This document shows, in pieces, positions 1 through 6,842 of a stretch of 44,597 nucleotides of DNA; the stretch's first letter is position 1, and each line of letters opens with the position of its first letter. The DNA lies in the NCBI GenBank assembly GCA_026989055.1, contig JALSKC010000010.1:1-44597 (forward strand), given 5' to 3'. The position numbers and the translations under genes are program-made. The notes beneath the pieces were generated by a model. The model saw only the letters and a list, made by a program, of their open reading frames with translations. It did no database searches and was not told the DNA's origin. Source of the stretch: Paracoccaceae bacterium. GTDB taxonomy: Bacteria > Pseudomonadota > Alphaproteobacteria > Rhodobacterales > Rhodobacteraceae.

Positions 1-60
1 GGCGAAGGAACCCGGGCGAAGGAACCGAAGGGCCGCGTCTCACCGGAGGGGCCGCGTCCT
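1..60. repeat. Short direct repeats 3' of the extensin-like gene
   Basis: Two copies of ggcgaaggaacc lie at 1-12 and 15-26 (period 14), followed by two copies of ggccgcgtc about 20 bp apart. This is the non-coding stretch beyond the stop of the minus-strand gene ending at 86. The window edge hides whether more copies lie to the left. No terminator hairpin with a T-run is evident. Confidence 0.6.
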
Positions 61-85
61 GATGCGCGCCGCCCGCCAGGCCGGC

Positions 86-862
86 CTAGCGGCAGTAGCT
101 TCCGCCGCGATGACGTGCCGTGTCCAGGTGAAGGTGGTTCCGGTGGTAGCGATCGGCATCGGGGCCGAGAACGGTTCCGAACGGCCCGCAGGCCGTCCGG
201 TGCAGCCGCTTCAGCAGCCTGCCCCGACGCCTGTCGTTCCAGCCGGTCAGAACGTCCAGAACCTCGCCGTTCCGCAGGGTGAAGCCGGCGATGTCGATGG
301 CGCGTCCGCGGCCGTGCTCGGAAATGCGCGCGCCGGGCAGATTGTTCCGGGTGCGGCAGGAGTAGCCGGCGATGACTCTCAGCCCGTCGATCCCGCCGCC
401 CAGGGAGCCGATGGTGCGCCTGACCCCCCTGCGCACCCAGCGTTCCAGCGCCCTGGCGGTGGGGCAGTCCATGATCGCCGGGGGCGACAGCGCCACGCCC
501 GAAACCGAGAACACGCGCACCGGCGCGCTGATGCCGCAGCCCTGCAGCCTGCCGGGTATCGGCGCCAGCCGTTCGCCCCGGATCCGCCGTTTGCCGCAGA
601 TGGGGCCTGCCCGGCCCGAGGCGGCAACCGCCGCCAGCCGGGGGCCGCTCGGGTGCGGGGCAGTTGCCGGCTCCGCCGCTGCCGGCAGGCCGGTCGGAGA
701 CGGCGGAAACGGAGCCTCCGGCAGCAGTTCCGCCAGCAGCCCGGTTTGCGCGGATGCCGGAGAGGGCAGGGCCGGAAAGGGCGCCCCGGACGCTCCGGAA
801 AGGGCCGGAACGCCGGCCAGCGCCTGCGCGAGGAGCACCGCCGGGAGGATGGCGCGCCTCAT
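86..862 (-). CDS. Extensin-like family protein, exported
   Basis: A protein of 258 aa. The start at 862 overlaps the end of tyrC by 4 nt (ATGA), which suggests translational coupling. The N-terminus [20 protein letters not shown] looks like a signal peptide, followed by a Pro/Ala-rich spacer of about 70 residues. The second half has the features of the extensin-like C-terminal domain found in many alphaproteobacteria: CPTARALERWV, YSCRTRNN, an SEHGRGRAIDIAGF block with the conserved His and Asp, and a final HRNHLHLD motif. The SEHGRGRAID and HxHxD motifs resemble the D-Ala-D-Ala metallopeptidase (LAS) fold, so a role in the cell envelope is plausible, but the reaction is not established from this sequence. 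Paired cysteines suggest disulfides in the periplasm. Confidence 0.85.
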   Translation of the reverse strand: MRRAILPAVLLAQALAGVPALSGASGAPFPALPSPASAQTGLLAELLPEAPFPPSPTGLPAAAEPATAPHPSGPRLAAVAASGRAGPICGKRRIRGERLAPIPGRLQGCGISAPVRVFSVSGVALSPPAIMDCPTARALERWVRRGVRRTIGSLGGGIDGLRVIAGYSCRTRNNLPGARISEHGRGRAIDIAGFTLRNGEVLDVLTGWNDRRRGRLLKRLHRTACGPFGTVLGPDADRYHRNHLHLDTARHRGGSYCR

Positions 863-1776
863 CTTTTCGCGCTCCGGCCGAAATCGGGCGCGGCGGTGTC
901 CTGCCCGGCCTCGATGATCCCGCGGCGGATCGCGCGGGTGCGGGTGAAGTAGGCATGCAGGAGTTCGCCGTCGCCGGTGCGTATGGCGCGTTGCAGCGCG
1001 AACAGTTCCTCGGTGAAGCGGCCGAGGATTTCCAGCGTCGCGTCCCTGTTGTTCAGGAACACGTCGCGCCACATCACCGGATCCGAGGCGGCGATCCGGG
1101 TGAAGTCGCGAAATCCCGCGGCCGAATACTTGATCACCTCGCTGTCGGTCACCCGGCGCAGATCGTCGGCGACCCCGACCATCGTGTAGGCGATCAGATG
1201 CGGCGCGTGGCTGGTGACAGCCAGCACCAGGTCGTGGTGGTCCGGGTCCATCGTCTCGACCGTCGAGCCCATGGCCTCCCACAGGGCGCGCAGGCCTTGC
1301 AGCGCCGCCCTGTCGGTGCCCTCCAGGGGCACCAGCAGGCAGAAGCGGTTCTCGAACAGCTCGGCAAAGCCGGCGCGCGGGCCGGTGTGTTCGGTGCCCG
1401 CCAGCGGGTGGCCGGGGATGAAGTGCACGGTTTCGGGCATGTGCGGCGCCACGGCGCCGATCACCGCGCGCTTGACCGAGCCCACATCGGTGACGGTGGC
1501 GCCCGGCTTCAGATGCGGGGCGATCTCGCGTGCGACGGCGCCCATGGCCCCGACCGGCACCGCCAGAACCACCAGATCGGCGCCGGCAACCGCTTCGGCG
1601 GCGCTGTCCACCACCCGGTCGCACAGGCCGATCTCGCGCGCCGTCTGCCGCGTCTGCGCGGTGCGCGCCGTGCCCACCGTCTGCCCGGCCAGCCCGTGCT
1701 TGCGCATCGCCAGCGACATCGAGCCGGCGATCAGCCCCAGCCCGACAAAGGCGACGTGATCGTAAAGAACGCTCAT
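859..1776 (-). CDS. tyrC: Prephenate/arogenate dehydrogenase
   Basis: A protein of 305 aa that would oxidise and decarboxylate prephenate (or arogenate) with NAD(P)+ in tyrosine synthesis. A Rossmann motif GLGLIAGS is at residues 12-19, DVGSVK at 97-102, and GHPLAGTE at 122-129 with the catalytic His123. Length and motif order are normal for the cyclohexadienyl dehydrogenase family. Its start overlaps the stop of hisC by 4 nt and its stop overlaps the extensin-like gene by 4 nt, so the three genes are probably one transcript. Whether the substrate is prephenate or arogenate cannot be told by eye. The symbol tyrC follows usage for the hisC-linked enzyme; tyrA would be equally acceptable. Confidence 0.93.
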   Translation of the reverse strand: MSVLYDHVAFVGLGLIAGSMSLAMRKHGLAGQTVGTARTAQTRQTAREIGLCDRVVDSAAEAVAGADLVVLAVPVGAMGAVAREIAPHLKPGATVTDVGSVKRAVIGAVAPHMPETVHFIPGHPLAGTEHTGPRAGFAELFENRFCLLVPLEGTDRAALQGLRALWEAMGSTVETMDPDHHDLVLAVTSHAPHLIAYTMVGVADDLRRVTDSEVIKYSAAGFRDFTRIAASDPVMWRDVFLNNRDATLEILGRFTEELFALQRAIRTGDGELLHAYFTRTRAIRRGIIEAGQDTAAPDFGRSAKR

Positions 1777-2861
1777 TTCCGCTTTCCCCTGAACTGGGCC
1801 ACCGCATGCACCACCCGGCGGCAGCTCGCCTCGTCGCCCACGGTGATACGCAGGGCGGCCGGCAGCCCGTAGCCGGCCACCGGGCGCAGGATGATCCCCC
1901 GCGACCTCAGGAAGGCGTTGCAGGCCTCCGCTTCCTGCCGGTCGGAAAACCGCGCCAGGATGAAGTTCGCGTGCGACGGATCGGACGGCACGTCCAGCTC
2001 CTTCAGGGCTCCGGCCAGCCAGGCCCGCAGGCGGGCGTTCTCCGCCCGGCACCGGGCCACGTGATCCGTGTCGCGCACCGCCGCCTCGGCGGCCTGCAGC
2101 TGCGGGGTGGACAGGTTGAACGGCCCGCGCAGCCGGTTCAGCACCTCGATCACATGCGCCGGGCCGTAGCCCCAGCCCACACGCAGCCCGCCAAGCCCGT
2201 GAATCTTGGAAAAGGTGCGGGTCATCACCACGTTGTCGCGGCTTTCCACGAAGCCGGCGCCGCCGTCGAAGCCCTCGACATATTCCGCATAGGCCCCGTC
2301 CAGCACCAGCAGCGCCTGTTCCGGCAGCCCGGCGGCGAGGCGCGATATCTCGTCGCTGCCGATCATCGTGCCGGTCGGGTTGGCGGGATTGGCGATGAAC
2401 ACCAGCCGCGTCCTGTCGGTGCAGGCCGCAAGAATGGCGCCCACGTCCACCACGCGGTTGCGCTCGGGCACTTCCACCGGGGTTGCCCCGGCGCCCAGCG
2501 CATAGATGCGATACATGGCGAATCCGTGCTCGGTGTGGATCACCTCGTCTCCGGGACCGGCATAGCCCTGGCAGAGAAAGGCGAGGATCTCGTCCGAACC
2601 GGCGCCGCAGATGATCCGCTCCGCATCCAGCCCGTGCACCCGGGCGATGGCCTCGCGCAGCGCCCGATGATCGGAGGAAGGGTAGCGGTGCAGCGCGTGG
2701 CCCGATTTCACAAACGCTTCGCGCGCCGCCTCGCTGGGGCCGAAGGGGTTTTCGTTGGACGACAGCTTGACAACGTCGTCCACGCCTTCGACCTGGCTGT
2801 CGCCGCCCCGATACGGCTGGATGTCGAGTATGCCCGGCCGCGGACGTATCGCGTTTCTCAT
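1773..2861 (-). CDS. hisC: Histidinol-phosphate aminotransferase (HisC, probably broad-range aromatic)
   Basis: A PLP-dependent class I/II aminotransferase of 362 aa. It carries the N-terminal [11 protein letters not shown] substrate motif (33-43), ANPANPTG (158-165), the PLP ring residues DGAYAEY (188-194) and the Schiff-base Lys219 in [13 protein letters not shown]. The start at 2861 has GGAG 5 nt upstream; in-frame codons further upstream encode a Cys/Arg/Pro-rich stretch unlike the family. In alphaproteobacteria a hisC copy next to tyrC often also transaminates prephenate or aromatic keto acids; the overlap with tyrC supports that here, but it is inference. The rest of the histidine genes in the window (hisZG) are about 8 kb away. 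Confidence 0.93.
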   Translation of the reverse strand: MRNAIRPRPGILDIQPYRGGDSQVEGVDDVVKLSSNENPFGPSEAAREAFVKSGHALHRYPSSDHRALREAIARVHGLDAERIICGAGSDEILAFLCQGYAGPGDEVIHTEHGFAMYRIYALGAGATPVEVPERNRVVDVGAILAACTDRTRLVFIANPANPTGTMIGSDEISRLAAGLPEQALLVLDGAYAEYVEGFDGGAGFVESRDNVVMTRTFSKIHGLGGLRVGWGYGPAHVIEVLNRLRGPFNLSTPQLQAAEAAVRDTDHVARCRAENARLRAWLAGALKELDVPSDPSHANFILARFSDRQEAEACNAFLRSRGIILRPVAGYGLPAALRITVGDEASCRRVVHAVAQFRGKRK

Positions 2862-2980
2862 CGTCTCCAACTCGCTTTCCCCCGGCAAGGTCTTATCCGC
2901 CACGAGGCGGCATGACCAGCTTCCCGGTTGCCGCCACGCGCCGCCGGCCGGTTTTCGGGCCCCGGACAGCAAAGCAGCAG

Positions 2981-3009
2981 AAAGGCCGCACCCGCAAGGC
3001 ACGGCCTTT
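2981..3009 (-). terminator. Probable rpsD terminator
   Basis: A perfect 8-bp inverted repeat (aaaggccg / cggccttt) with a 13-nt loop, starting 21 nt after the rpsD stop. On the minus strand it ends in TTT followed by CTGCTGCTTTG, a short interrupted T-run as is common in GC-rich alphaproteobacteria. It separates rpsD from the hisC operon. Confidence 0.6.
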
Positions 3010-3030
3010 CGAAGGGTGCGGAAACCCGCG

Positions 3031-3651
3031 TCAGTTCTGGGCGTAGTATTCGATGACGAGATTCGGTTCCATCATCACCGGATAGGGCACGTCGCTCAGC
3101 CCCGGCGTGCGCAGGAAGGTCGCCGTCATCTTGGAATGGTCAACGTCCAGGTATTCCGGCACGTCGCGCTCGGCCAGCGAAACGGCCTCGAGCACCATCG
3201 CCAGCTGCTTGGAGCGGTCGCGCACCTCGATCACGTCTCCTTCCTTGACGCGGTAGGAGGGGATGTTCACCCGCCTGCCGTTGACCAGCACATGGCCGTG
3301 GTTCACGAACTGGCGGGCGGCAAAGATGGTGGGCACGAACTTGGCGCGATAGACCACCGCGTCGAGGCGGCGCTCCAGCAGGCCGATCAGGTTTTCGCCG
3401 GTGTCGCCCCGGACCCGCTCGGCCTCGCGGAAGATGCGGCGGAACTGCTTTTCGGTCAGGTCGCCGTAATAGCCCTTGAGTTTCTGCTTGGCGCGCAGCT
3501 GCAGGCCGAAATCCGACAGCTTGCCCTTGCGGCGCTGACCGTGCTGGCCGGGGCCGTATTCGCGGCGGTTGACCGGGGATTTCGGACGACCCCAGATGTT
3601 TTCGCCCATCCGGCGGTCGATCTTGTACTTGGCAGAGGTGCGTTTGGTCAC
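3031..3651 (-). CDS. rpsD: 30S ribosomal protein S4
   Basis: A protein of 206 aa, the usual length. S4 binds 16S rRNA early in assembly of the 30S body. The sequence starts [21 protein letters not shown], has the PGQHGQRR signature and an S4 RNA-binding domain around residues 95-160 ([41 protein letters not shown]). It ends LVIEYYAQN, typical of alphaproteobacterial S4. The start is preceded by AAGGAGA at 9-10 nt. It is a stand-alone gene, not part of a ribosomal protein operon, with its own promoter and a leader of about 135 nt. Confidence 0.98.
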   Translation of the reverse strand: MTKRTSAKYKIDRRMGENIWGRPKSPVNRREYGPGQHGQRRKGKLSDFGLQLRAKQKLKGYYGDLTEKQFRRIFREAERVRGDTGENLIGLLERRLDAVVYRAKFVPTIFAARQFVNHGHVLVNGRRVNIPSYRVKEGDVIEVRDRSKQLAMVLEAVSLAERDVPEYLDVDHSKMTATFLRTPGLSDVPYPVMMEPNLVIEYYAQN

Positions 3652-3720
3652 CGTCTGATCTCCTTCTGTTGCCCCTGCGGGCGCTGACGAAGGGCGTTGT
3701 CCTCTGGCCGAAGCCCGACA

Positions 3721-3740
3721 GGCATCCCCTTGCGGGGGCC
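3721..3740 (-). promoter_or_regulatory. GNRA-type hairpin in the rpsD leader
   Basis: On the minus strand this reads GGC-CCCC-GCAA-GGGG-AT-GCC: a four-GC stem closed by a GCAA tetraloop, with a basal GGC/GCC pairing and a 2-nt bulge. It falls inside the predicted rpsD 5' leader. S4 autoregulates its own messages in several bacteria by binding structured leaders; whether this hairpin takes part is inference. Confidence 0.4.
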
Positions 3741-3792
3741 ACCAACACCAATGAACGCACCGGCCAGGAAGGAACCGGGCCGGAACGGGGTG

Positions 3793-3820
3793 CTTATACA
3801 GGTCGGTTCCGGGCTGTCAA
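3793..3820 (-). promoter_or_regulatory. rpsD promoter (TTGACA-16-TATAAG)
   Basis: On the minus strand a perfect -35 TTGACA (3815-3820) is followed after 16 nt by TATAAG (3793-3798), then a GC-rich discriminator. It is among the best sigma-70-type promoters in the window and fits a strongly expressed ribosomal gene. The -35 box contains the TGA stop codon of the upstream Hint-domain gene. Confidence 0.7.
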
Positions 3821-5022
3821 CGGGCAGCCTGGAGGCGGGAGGCAGGGACGGAGGATTCCGCGCGCGGGCGGGGTGGGCGGGTGGCGCCGGCCCGGTCCGG
3901 ATCCTGCCGCAGGCCGTGGGCGAGCAGGGCCGCCTCGGCGCGGCTCAGCACCCGGCGGGCGTGTCCTCCGCAGCCGAACGGATCGCCGGCCAGATCCGGG
4001 AAGCGCTCCAGCAGGGCCTGCCGCCGGGGCGGATCGAACCGTTCGGGGACGATATCGGCGGGGTGGGTGCTTTCTGCCGCGATCCCGTTCGCCCAGATGA
4101 TCTGGTGACGCTCGAACATGAGCTGCACATAGGTCACCTGCCGGCAGCTGCGGTCGATCCGGGCACCGCAGCCGTCGATCAGGTCGCGCGCGGCGACCAG
4201 AACCTCCCCGGTGCCGAACAGCGCGCGCGCGGCCGCGCTGCGGATCAGGATCCGGAGATCGGGCGAAACGCGCAGATCCCGCACCGGCGCCTCCCCGATC
4301 TGCACGCCCGGAGGGGGCGCATCCGCGGCGAGGCGCACCGGCCGCAGATGCGGCATCGCCAGCAGCCGCCCCCCGCTTACCCGGTGCCGCCCCACCCAGC
4401 GGAGGGGCTGGGGGCCGCCGTCGCGGGTGCAGACCTGATCTCCCTCGCCCAGATCCTCCACCGGGCGGAGGCCGCGGGGGGTGGCGATCAGGGTGCCGGA
4501 GGGGAAGCAGGGCATCGCCGGGAAACGGTCCGCCCCCTCCGCCGTTCCTCCCTCTGCCGCCGCGCGCCCCAGGGCGCAGGAGAGCACCCAGTATTCCCGC
4601 TCCGGGTGGGGGAGGCGCTCGGGGAACAGGATCATCGGCCTGCCCCCGGAGTGCATGCCGATCAGCGTTGCCGGGATGGTCGTGGTGCCGTCGGTCAGTT
4701 CGAAGCCGGCGCGAAACAGCGGCGCCTCTTCATCTTCTTTTTCGCCTGCCGCCGCCCGGAACCGCCCCGGAGCCGGCATCCGCCCCAGAAGCCGCGCCAG
4801 GCGCCCGGCAGCGCGCCGGTGCAGCCCGGCCCCCCTGTCTACGGGGTCTTCCGGAGCGCCGGCCCGGGCGGCGCCCTGCGGCCCGCCCAGACGCAGGGCG
4901 TCGCCGCTCCAGCGCCAGGACGAGCCGACCTCCATCATTTCCGGCCCGGCGCCGCGCAGCCCGTCGATTTCCGACTGATCCCACGCGATGATGAAGCTGC
5001 CACGCGCCCCCGCCGTCGCCAT
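3817..5022 (-). CDS. Hint (hedgehog/intein)-domain protein
   Basis: A protein of 401 aa. The centre and C-terminal half match the Hint_2 type common in Rhodobacterales: CFPSGTLIATPRGLRPVEDL (block A, with the nucleophilic Cys), QPLRWVGRHRV, VSPDLRILI, EVLVAARDL, and a late FERHQIIWANGIAAES block. The N-terminal 150 residues (FIIAWDQSEIDGL, SWRWSGDALRLGG) are also seen in this group. In relatives the middle block usually reads SPQHR; here it is SPDLR, so the usual His appears to be missing. The function of these proteins is unknown; autoprocessing is only presumed. The gene stands alone, divergent from the protease gene at 5216, and ends inside the rpsD promoter. Confidence 0.85.
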   Translation of the reverse strand: MATAGARGSFIIAWDQSEIDGLRGAGPEMMEVGSSWRWSGDALRLGGPQGAARAGAPEDPVDRGAGLHRRAAGRLARLLGRMPAPGRFRAAAGEKEDEEAPLFRAGFELTDGTTTIPATLIGMHSGGRPMILFPERLPHPEREYWVLSCALGRAAAEGGTAEGADRFPAMPCFPSGTLIATPRGLRPVEDLGEGDQVCTRDGGPQPLRWVGRHRVSGGRLLAMPHLRPVRLAADAPPPGVQIGEAPVRDLRVSPDLRILIRSAAARALFGTGEVLVAARDLIDGCGARIDRSCRQVTYVQLMFERHQIIWANGIAAESTHPADIVPERFDPPRRQALLERFPDLAGDPFGCGGHARRVLSRAEAALLAHGLRQDPDRAGATRPPRPRAESSVPASRLQAAR

Positions 5023-5057
5023 CGCTGCCCGCCCCGTTCGTTCTTCTTGCCTTCTGC

Positions 5058-5088
5058 CCTGTTAACATATCGTCTCCGTCCTGTTAAC
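5058..5088. promoter_or_regulatory. Two CCTGTTAAC direct repeats between divergent genes
   Basis: CCTGTTAAC occurs at 5058-5066 and again at 5080-5088, 22 bp apart (about two helical turns), in the 193-bp gap between the Hint gene and the protease gene. Each contains the palindrome GTTAAC. AT-rich sequence such as this is rare in the window, so a regulator site or a promoter element is plausible. I cannot assign a protein to it. Confidence 0.35.
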
Positions 5089-5215
5089 GAACTGATTCGA
5101 GGCCCGGAATCCGGCGTGACCTTTTTGACTCACCGCCGTTTCGGGCCCTGCCGCGGCCGGATGTCCGCTCGGGGAGGTGCCGGACAGGGCCGGCGGGGAA
5201 GGCGCGAGGAGAGCG

Positions 5216-6580
5216 ATGCGTGGGATGTTTCCGATACCATTGGCGGCCTTGCTGCTGCTGGTGCTGCCGGCCGTTTCCGCGGGTCCGGCCGGGGCGCAGC
5301 CCTTCATGCAGGATGACGGGCGCGGCATCCCCACCATCGCACCGCTTCTGAAGCGCGCGTTGCCCGCGGTCGTCAGCATCACCGTGGTTTCCGAGCCCGC
5401 CCCCGGCGAATCCCTGCCGTTCGACCCCTTCTCCCTGCCGCGGCAGCGCCCCCAGCGGCAGGTCGGTTCTGGCTCCGGAGTGATTGTCGATGCGGGCAAC
5501 GGATACATCCTGACGAACAACCACGTGGTTGCCGGCGGGCGGCGGGTGACGGTCACCCTGGGCGACCGGCGCCGCTTCGAGGCACGGATCGTCGGGCGCG
5601 ACCCGGCGACCGACATCGCGCTTCTGCAGATTCCGGCCGAGGGGCTCGTCGAACTGCCGATGGGAGATTCCGGGCGGCTGATGGTGGGCGATTTCGTGGT
5701 TGCGATCGGCAACCCCTTCGGTCTGGGGCAGACCGTCACTTCGGGGATCGTCAGCGCGCTGGGACGCTCGGGGATCAACCCCGACGGCTACGAGGACTTC
5801 ATCCAGACCGACGCCTCGATCAACCCCGGCAATTCCGGTGGTCCCCTGATCACGCTGGACGGGCGCGTGGTGGGGATCAATACCGCCATCCTGGCCCCTT
5901 CCGGCGGCAATGTGGGGATCGGCTTTGCGGTGCCGATCAACATGGCACGGGCCGTGATGCGCCAGCTGATCGAAACCGGCAGCGTGCGGCGCGGCTATCT
6001 GGGGGTGTCGGTGCAGGATCTGACCCCGGAAATCGCCGAGGCCCTGGGGCTGGAGCAGTCCGAGGGGGCCCTGATCGCCACGGTCGAACCGGGCTCGCCG
6101 GCCGCGCAGGCGGGGATGCGCCCGGGTGACGTGATCCGCTCCGTCAACGGCGAGGAGATTTCCGATGCCAACGACCTGCGTGGCCATATCGGCGTCATCC
6201 GGCCCGGCGTGCCTCTCGACATCGGCATCCTGCGCTCCGGCGGCTCCCGCACGCTGAGCGTGACGCTCCGCGAAAGGGAGGCCGCGCGCAAGAGCTCCAG
6301 GACCAAGCTGCTGGCAGGGGCGGTCCTGGAAGAGCTTCCCGGGCCGCGGGGCGGGCAGGGTTCCGGCATGCCGGACAGGGGGGTGGCCGTGCGCGAGGTC
6401 GTCCCCGGCTCGCCGGCCTTCATGATCGGGCTCCGGAAGGGAGACGTGATCCTGTCGGTGAACCGGCGCCGGCTGGGCGGGATCGACGCGCTGGATGCCG
6501 AGATCCTGAACGCGCCCCGTGGCAGGGTCGTGCTGGAGCTGTGGCGGCGGGGGCGGATCGTCCGGCTGCTGATCCGCTGA
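5216..6580 (+). CDS. Do-like periplasmic serine protease (HtrA/Deg family)
   Basis: A protein of 454 aa that would degrade or refold misfolded envelope proteins. A signal peptide (MRGMFPIPLAALLLLVLPAVSAGPAGAQ) is followed by a trypsin-like domain with His103 (LTNNHVV), Asp133 (ATDIALLQ) and Ser207 (PGNSGGP), all present. Two PDZ domains follow, roughly 255-345 (RRGYLGVSVQDLTP, GSPAAQAGMRPGDVI) and 385-450 (GSPAFMIGLRKGDVILSVN). I chose 5216 because GAGGAGAG lies 4-12 nt upstream and the signal peptide starts cleanly; a GTG at 5177 would add 13 residues. It is transcribed alone and converges on nrdJ. It could be called degP or degQ; the sequence does not decide. Confidence 0.93.
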   Translation: MRGMFPIPLAALLLLVLPAVSAGPAGAQPFMQDDGRGIPTIAPLLKRALPAVVSITVVSEPAPGESLPFDPFSLPRQRPQRQVGSGSGVIVDAGNGYILTNNHVVAGGRRVTVTLGDRRRFEARIVGRDPATDIALLQIPAEGLVELPMGDSGRLMVGDFVVAIGNPFGLGQTVTSGIVSALGRSGINPDGYEDFIQTDASINPGNSGGPLITLDGRVVGINTAILAPSGGNVGIGFAVPINMARAVMRQLIETGSVRRGYLGVSVQDLTPEIAEALGLEQSEGALIATVEPGSPAAQAGMRPGDVIRSVNGEEISDANDLRGHIGVIRPGVPLDIGILRSGGSRTLSVTLREREAARKSSRTKLLAGAVLEELPGPRGGQGSGMPDRGVAVREVVPGSPAFMIGLRKGDVILSVNRRRLGGIDALDAEILNAPRGRVVLELWRRGRIVRLLIR

Positions 6581-6617
6581 GAGCGGCCCGCCTGCCGCAG
6601 CCGGATCCCCGGAGGGC

Positions 6618-6635
6618 GGATCCTGGGGATCCTGG
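6618..6635. repeat. 9-bp tandem duplication (ggatcctgg x2)
   Basis: Two perfect adjacent copies of ggatcctgg in the 262-bp convergent gap between the protease gene and nrdJ. The rest of the gap is GC-rich, holds a looser repeat (cgcgcggttccgcag / cgcgcagttccgca near 6715-6750) and shows no gene. Confidence 0.6.
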
Positions 6636-6842
6636 GGCGCGTCGTCTCAAGTCGCCCCGCTTCGCCCGGCGCGCGCAGGCGCCCCCCGCGCCCGGCCGGT
6701 GGCGCATTCCCGGCGCGCGGTTCCGCAGCAGCGCCGCGCAGTTCCGCAAAAAGGCCCCCGCCACGGGAAATCCGCGCGCGGTTGCCGCGCCGCCGGCCTC
6801 ATCGCGGGGCGCCGGCCAGGATGCCCGATGCGTGTTCGCAGC

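Noticed and set aside
4400-4470. Intein inserted in a host gene
   Set aside because: The Hint motifs belong to a stand-alone Hint_2 protein; no split host protein sequence flanks it.
5061-5088. CtrA binding site (TTAA-N7-TTAA)
   Set aside because: The two TTAA elements are 18 bp apart instead of 7, so the spacing does not fit.
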